A stretch of 64,000 nucleotides of DNA from Planococcus wigleyi (GTDB lineage: Bacteria > Bacillota > Bacilli > Bacillales_A > Planococcaceae), in the NCBI RefSeq assembly GCF_014836985.1, contig NZ_JACSPU010000003.1, positions 372,001 to 436,000 of the forward strand. Reading direction: 5' to 3'. The position numbers were made by a program, and so were the translations under genes. Shown here in pieces: positions 59,888 through 64,000 of the stretch (the stretch's first letter is position 1; every line of letters begins with the position of its first letter). The notes beneath the pieces were generated by a model, which was given only the letters and a program-made list of their open reading frames with translations, did no database searches and had not been told where the DNA came from.

Positions 59888-61105
59888 ATGTCAGTTTTAG
59901 TTGGGCAAAAACCAAGTACAATTTCAAGAAACAAATTATTGTGGGTCGCAGGACTGGGTTGGCTTTTTGATGCCATGGATGTTGGAATCCTTTCCTTTGT
60001 TATTGCGGCGTTGCATGAAGACTGGGGTTTGACTTCGAGTCAGATGGGCTGGATCGGCAGCGTCAACTCCATCGGGATGGCAGTAGGTGCTTTTGTTTTC
60101 GGGATTTACGCAGACCGGGTGGGCAGGAAGAAGATATTCATCATCACCTTGCTGTTGTTTTCTATAGCTAGCGGACTTTCTGCCTTTACCACCACATTAG
60201 CGGCGTTTATGATTTTGCGGTTTTTTGTCGGGATGGGGTTGGGCGGAGAATTGCCGGTGGCATCCACTCTGGTTTCCGAAAGTGTACCAGCGAGAGAGCG
60301 CGGACGCGTAGTGGTCTTGCTCGAGAGTTTTTGGGCAGCAGGCTGGCTGGTTGCAGCAATTATTTCGTACTTCATCATTCCGTCGTTCGGCTGGCGGATT
60401 GCGCTGTTGCTGACGGCATTGCCGGCGCTCTATGCGCTTTATTTGCGTATCAACTTGCCGGATTCACCGCAGTTTTCTGCTAAAAAGAACGTTTTGCGAT
60501 CCGTCTCTACTAATATCAAAGATGTCTGGTCCAAAAAATACAGACGGCCTACTTTGATGTTGTGGATTGTCTGGTTCACAGTCGTCTTTTCGTATTATGG
60601 AATGTTCCTATGGCTTCCGAGCGTGATGGTACTCAAAGGATTTACGCTGATCCAAAGCTTTCAGTATGTATTGATCATGACACTGGCGCAGTTGCCTGGC
60701 TATTTCTCAGCGGCCTGGCTGATCGAACGCATGGGCCGGAAGTTTGTGCTGGTCAGTTACCTGATCGGAACAGCTGCAAGCGCTCTGGCGTTCGGCAATG
60801 CGGATACAATTGCTTTATTGATTGTGGCTGGAGCATTTTTGTCTTTCTTCAACCTGGGTGCTTGGGGCGCGCTGTATGCCTATTCGCCGGAGCAATACCC
60901 AACGGTTATCCGTGGGACCGGAACGGGGATGGCTGCATCTTTCGGGCGTATAGGAGGTGTTCTTGGACCACTTCTAGTAGGCTCGATGCTGACAGCCGGT
61001 ATTGGCGTGAATGTGATTTTTGCGATTTTCTGTGTGTCTATTTTGATTGGAGCACTGGCGGTTGCGTTTCTTGGAACCGAAACAAAGCAATTGGAATTGG
61101 AATAA
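59888..61105 (+). CDS. niaP: Niacin transporter NiaP (MFS)
   Basis: The 405-residue protein has 12 membrane helices and the MFS loop motif DRVGRKKIFI. The stretch KLLWVAGLGWLFDAMDVGILSF and the LWLPSVMVLKGFTLIQSFQYVL region are very close to the characterised niacin transporter YceI/NiaP of B. subtilis. It imports nicotinic acid for NAD synthesis. I chose ATG 59888, with AAGGAG (59875-59880) 7 bp upstream. It is monocistronic with a terminator at about 61115-61158. Confidence 0.92.
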   Translation: MSVLVGQKPSTISRNKLLWVAGLGWLFDAMDVGILSFVIAALHEDWGLTSSQMGWIGSVNSIGMAVGAFVFGIYADRVGRKKIFIITLLLFSIASGLSAFTTTLAAFMILRFFVGMGLGGELPVASTLVSESVPARERGRVVVLLESFWAAGWLVAAIISYFIIPSFGWRIALLLTALPALYALYLRINLPDSPQFSAKKNVLRSVSTNIKDVWSKKYRRPTLMLWIVWFTVVFSYYGMFLWLPSVMVLKGFTLIQSFQYVLIMTLAQLPGYFSAAWLIERMGRKFVLVSYLIGTAASALAFGNADTIALLIVAGAFLSFFNLGAWGALYAYSPEQYPTVIRGTGTGMAASFGRIGGVLGPLLVGSMLTAGIGVNVIFAIFCVSILIGALAVAFLGTETKQLELE

Positions 61106-61114
61106 AAAAGTGAT

Positions 61115-61158
61115 AGGCGGCGCTCTCGATTTAGTTTCGGGAGCACTGCTTTTTTTTT
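61115..61158 (+). terminator. Terminator of niaP
   Basis: GCTCTCGA pairs with TCGGGAGC (one G-T pair) around an eight-base loop, followed by a run of nine T. Confidence 0.8.
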
Positions 61159-61291
61159 CGGCCAAAGGAACTACTGCCTTAAGGAAAATGAAGACTTCTT
61201 TGGCAAAGAAAAAATGGATGTCAGCAGGAATTTACCAGAATATAGCTAATACCATTAAGAAGAGGAATTACGACAGAATGGACGTGGGAAA

Positions 61292-62137
61292 ATGGAATTG
61301 ATTATCTATTCGGATTCAGCTGCTTTTTCAGAAAGGGTTGCTCCCTTGTTATATCGGGACGAAGACATCCATAGTTTGTTTTTAGGGATACTCGGGCAAA
61401 TCGAAGCCGAGCGGTATGAAGATTATTTTTTAGCCATTGGAGAAGAGCAGGGAGAGATTGTGGCAGCTTGCTTGATGACTCCCCCGCATGCTTTGCAGTT
61501 GGTGATCTTTCAGCCGCTGCCTGACATTGAACGAGAAGTTGCCGATCACCTGCAGAATCTGGGCGTGGAAGTCAACGGGATTGTAGGTGAACAGGAAACG
61601 AGCCGTCTTTTTGCTGAAGCCTGGACCTCTAAAAATGATGAGCAAATAAAGGTGCTGATGAACCAGGGGTTGTATCGCATCGACGCGGTCAATAAAGGGT
61701 TGCGGAAAAGTGAAGGAACATGGAGGATAGCGAGTAAAGAGTATGCGGAACTCCTGGAGGGATGGTACCGCTTATTTGAAGAGGAAACGGGGATCGGCAT
61801 TTCCACTCAAGCTGAGGCTGCACATAAGATTGATGACTTTCTGGAAAGAAAGGAAGTTTATATATGGGAAGTGGATGGGGTGCCTGTTTCCTGTATGAAG
61901 AAATCGCGGCCTTCCAAAAATGGCATCACTGTCTCTTTTGTATTTACCCCAATGCAATATCGGGGCAAGGGCTATGCCCGGACGCTGGTAGCCGAAGTCA
62001 CCGATGAATTGCTGATGGAATATGATTTTGTAATTCTGTACACCGACCTCACCAATACAACAGCCAATAAAATCTATAGGGAAATCGGCTACGAACAAAT
62101 CGCCAATCCGGTCCATCTTGTTTTTGAAGAGCAATAA
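61292..62137 (+). CDS. GNAT family N-acetyltransferase (two-domain)
   Basis: The 281-residue protein has a C-terminal GNAT domain with QYRGKGYARTLVAEV (about residues 222-236) and TTANKIYREIGYEQI as motifs A and B. The N-terminal half (about 1-130) looks like a degenerate second GNAT fold with VIFQPLPDIEREVADHL. The acceptor is unknown. The ribosome binding site before ATG 61292 is weak (GTGGGA). It lies between niaP and opuC, apparently unrelated to both. Confidence 0.78.
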   Translation: MELIIYSDSAAFSERVAPLLYRDEDIHSLFLGILGQIEAERYEDYFLAIGEEQGEIVAACLMTPPHALQLVIFQPLPDIEREVADHLQNLGVEVNGIVGEQETSRLFAEAWTSKNDEQIKVLMNQGLYRIDAVNKGLRKSEGTWRIASKEYAELLEGWYRLFEEETGIGISTQAEAAHKIDDFLERKEVYIWEVDGVPVSCMKKSRPSKNGITVSFVFTPMQYRGKGYARTLVAEVTDELLMEYDFVILYTDLTNTTANKIYREIGYEQIANPVHLVFEEQ

Positions 62138-62223
62138 ATTTATGCCGACCGCTAAAGGAATAAAATAAAGGTGAAGAGGGTATAAAAAACCTAGGCTGAA
62201 AGAAACAGAAGGGAGCGGAGGCT

Positions 62224-63192
62224 ATGATACGATTTGAAAACGTCACTAAGCGTTTTCCGGATGGAACGGAAGCCTTGAAAGACATTTCACTCGTTCTTCC
62301 CACTCATGAGTTGACTGCCATCATCGGTCCCAGTGGATGCGGCAAAACTACGCTGATGAAAATGATCAATAAGCTGGAAAAACCGACTGGCGGCACTATT
62401 TATATTGATGAAAATCCAATTAACGGAATGGATGAAGTTCAGCTGCGGCGATCGATCGGCTATGTTATTCAACGAATCGGCTTGTTTCCCCATATGACGA
62501 TTTCTGATAACGTATCTCTTGTGCCGAAATTGCTGGAATGGCCTAAAGACAAAAAAGAAGCGCGGGTTCGGGAATTGCTGCAATTGGTCGGTCTTGATCC
62601 GGAAACTTACATGGACCGCTTTCCGCTCGAATTGAGCGGTGGGCAGCAACAGCGTGTAGGTGTAATCCGTGCACTTGCGGGAGACCCCAATATTGTCCTG
62701 ATGGATGAACCGTTTTCAGCGCTTGATCCCATCAGCCGGGAACAATTGCAGGACGAACTCAGAAATCTTCAACAGACCATCAATAAGACCATTGTGTTTG
62801 TTACCCATGACATGGACGAAGCGTTGAAAATTGCCGATTCCATCATCGTTATGCGTGATGGCCAAGTGGAACAGATAGGGACGCCTCAGCAATTGGTGGA
62901 CGATCCGGCCAACGAATTTGTCCGTAACTTTATTGGTGTAGAACGTATCAATCAAAAGCGGGCATTCGGTGAAAAACGACTTTTTGAGTTTTTGGACTTA
63001 TTTACTGCAGAATGGAGTGGCGGTGCCGAGAAGATTTCTGCGGATGCCACCATTGAAAAAGCATTTCTTCAATTGGACGACAGCCGCCATAATTACCTGG
63101 CGATTGTTGAAGGCGAGCAAATTATTGCGTATGCCACCGATCGTGATCTGTTGAAAGCGGCTTTGTTTAAAGAACAGGGGGTATCGGTATGA
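62224..63192 (+). CDS. opuCA: Quaternary amine ABC transporter ATPase (OpuCA-like)
   Basis: The 322-residue ATPase has Walker A GPSGCGKTTLMKM, signature LSGGQQQRVGVIRAL and Walker B IVLMDEPFSALDP. Beyond the ATPase core (about 240) it carries only about 80 residues, room for one CBS domain (GGAEKISADATIEKAFL to the end), whereas B. subtilis OpuCA has two. CBS domains sense ionic strength in this family. AGGGAGCGGAGG precedes the ATG. The permease gene overlaps by four bases. Confidence 0.88.
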   Translation: MIRFENVTKRFPDGTEALKDISLVLPTHELTAIIGPSGCGKTTLMKMINKLEKPTGGTIYIDENPINGMDEVQLRRSIGYVIQRIGLFPHMTISDNVSLVPKLLEWPKDKKEARVRELLQLVGLDPETYMDRFPLELSGGQQQRVGVIRALAGDPNIVLMDEPFSALDPISREQLQDELRNLQQTINKTIVFVTHDMDEALKIADSIIVMRDGQVEQIGTPQQLVDDPANEFVRNFIGVERINQKRAFGEKRLFEFLDLFTAEWSGGAEKISADATIEKAFLQLDDSRHNYLAIVEGEQIIAYATDRDLLKAALFKEQGVSV

Positions 63193-63827
63193 AGAGTTTT
63201 TTGGATACTCTCGTCAGCCGCCAAGATATGATCATCAGCGCTTTTCTGGAACATATCTATCTTTCGTTTGTAGCGGTGGCAATCGGTATCGCAATTGCCT
63301 TGCCGCTGGGAATCATTATTACGCGCTACCGCCGCTATGCTGAACCGATCATTGGGGTAACTGCCGTTTTCCAGACTATTCCAAGCCTTGCTTTGTTCGG
63401 TTTTTTAGTGCCAATTTTAGGGATCGGCTCACCTACCGCTTTAATTGCGCTGATCATCTACGCTTTGCTGCCGATTCTGCGCAATACGTATGCGGGAATT
63501 GTGGGAGTCGACGGCTCTACTATTGAAGCCGGGCGGGGAATGGGCATGACGCGGACACAGATCTTGCGGCAGATTGAGTTGCCTCTTGCTTTGCCGTTCA
63601 TCATGGCTGGAATCCGGACTGCGACTGTACTCACTGTCGGAATAGCGACACTTGCTACCTTCGTTGGAGCGGGAGGTCTGGGAGATATCATCTACCGCGG
63701 CCTGCAATCGTATAATAATTCCCTGGTCTTGGCGGGTGCCCTGCCGGTTGCGTTGCTGGCCATTGGATTTGATCAGATTTTGAAATGGATTGAAAAAAGA
63801 GCAACACCAAAAGGCTTAAAGACATAG
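63189..63827 (+). CDS. opuCB: Quaternary amine ABC transporter permease (OpuCB-like)
   Basis: The 212-residue permease has five helices and the EAA-type loop EAGRGMGMTRTQILRQIELPLALPFIM (about residues 115-141). Length is that of OpuCB/OpuBB. The start overlaps the ATPase stop codon. It should work with a second permease (OpuCD) normally found after opuCC, beyond the window end. Confidence 0.9.
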   Translation: MKSFLDTLVSRQDMIISAFLEHIYLSFVAVAIGIAIALPLGIIITRYRRYAEPIIGVTAVFQTIPSLALFGFLVPILGIGSPTALIALIIYALLPILRNTYAGIVGVDGSTIEAGRGMGMTRTQILRQIELPLALPFIMAGIRTATVLTVGIATLATFVGAGGLGDIIYRGLQSYNNSLVLAGALPVALLAIGFDQILKWIEKRATPKGLKT

Positions 63828-63840
63828 GAGGAAATTGAGG

Positions 63841-64000
63841 ATGAAAAAAGCGGCATTAGGTATTTTAGTGGCTGGAACAACTGTCATCATTGCGGGTTGC
63901 GGTCCGGGTGGAGGGACATCGGATCCTCTAGTGATCGGCGGAAAGCCGTGGACAGAGCAATATATTTTGCCTCATATCCTTGGGCAGTACATTGAAGCGA
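63841..64000 (+). CDS. opuCC: Quaternary amine-binding lipoprotein (OpuCC-like), 5' part
   Basis: The gene begins with ATG 63841 behind AGGAGG and runs off the window after 53 codons. The N terminus is a lipoprotein signal with lipobox I-I-A-G-C, then GPGGGTSDPLVIGGKPWTEQYI, the start of a type OpuAC substrate-binding fold. It should bind glycine betaine, carnitine or choline outside the membrane and deliver it to OpuCA/CB. The position after opuCB is that of opuCC. Confidence 0.88.
   Translation, partial: MKKAALGILVAGTTVIIAGCGPGGGTSDPLVIGGKPWTEQYILPHILGQYIEA

Overview
The window looks like a chromosomal segment of a low-to-mid-GC Bacillales bacterium, most likely a Planococcaceae (Planococcus-like). 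This is inferred from the Bacillus-type gene families (YuaF/FloT, DesK/DesR, YdaT-like, DUF4003, NiaP, YclNOPQ, OpuC/OpuD), the strong AAGGAGG ribosome binding sites and the frequent TTG/GTG starts. I see no rRNA, tRNA, CRISPR array, prophage or transposase. The window opens inside a DUF368 gene and ends inside an opuCC-like gene.

Layout. 1-4.1 kb: envelope genes (DUF368 lipid-carrier transporter, CAP-domain protein, uppP, AI-2E family exporter). 4.1-7.3 kb: a MarR repressor and MMPL pump operon with a clear operator. 7.3-12.2 kb: small accessory genes, including a VOC/serine-hydrolase fusion followed by a 32-residue membrane protein, a cold-shock gene and GNAT acetyltransferases. 12.2-14.4 kb: yuaF-floT behind a textbook sigma-W promoter. 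14.4-19.1 kb: a divergent MurE-like ligase, fumC and an aldehyde dehydrogenase. 19.2-29.2 kb: a Dph6-like protein, acetyltransferases, a lipoprotein gene broken by one stop codon, a CwlK-like peptidase, nitroreductase, an ABC-2 exporter and a methyltransferase. 29.3-36.4 kb: an acyl-CoA synthetase with a perfect cre site, a ZIP-like membrane protein, a 56-residue small protein and cydDC. 36.1-39.4 kb: the membrane-fluidity module des-desKR. 39.4-43.1 kb: putP and a BCCT transporter. 43.2-47.6 kb: hflX, a 21-bp periodic repeat and an ABC exporter. 48.9-54.7 kb: a Fur-boxed petrobactin-type uptake operon followed by an HrtBA-like exporter. 54.7-57.0 kb: PAP2 phosphatase and glnK-amtB with paired TnrA boxes. 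57.1-62.2 kb: a cysteine-free uracil-DNA glycosylase-like protein, zupT, DUF4003 and niaP. 62.2-64 kb: opuC.

The genes fit a cold- and salt-tolerant lifestyle: desaturase thermosensing, cold-shock protein and three separate osmolyte uptake systems (PutP, OpuD-like, OpuC). Nitrogen, iron, carbon and niacin control are each visible as a promoter-proximal operator (TnrA, Fur, CcpA, candidate NiaR). Undecaprenyl phosphate recycling is represented by DUF368, UppP and a PAP2 enzyme. Three copies of a modular intergenic repeat sit at about 0.6, 25.2 and 35.9 kb; two of them begin exactly at the stop codon of the gene before them.
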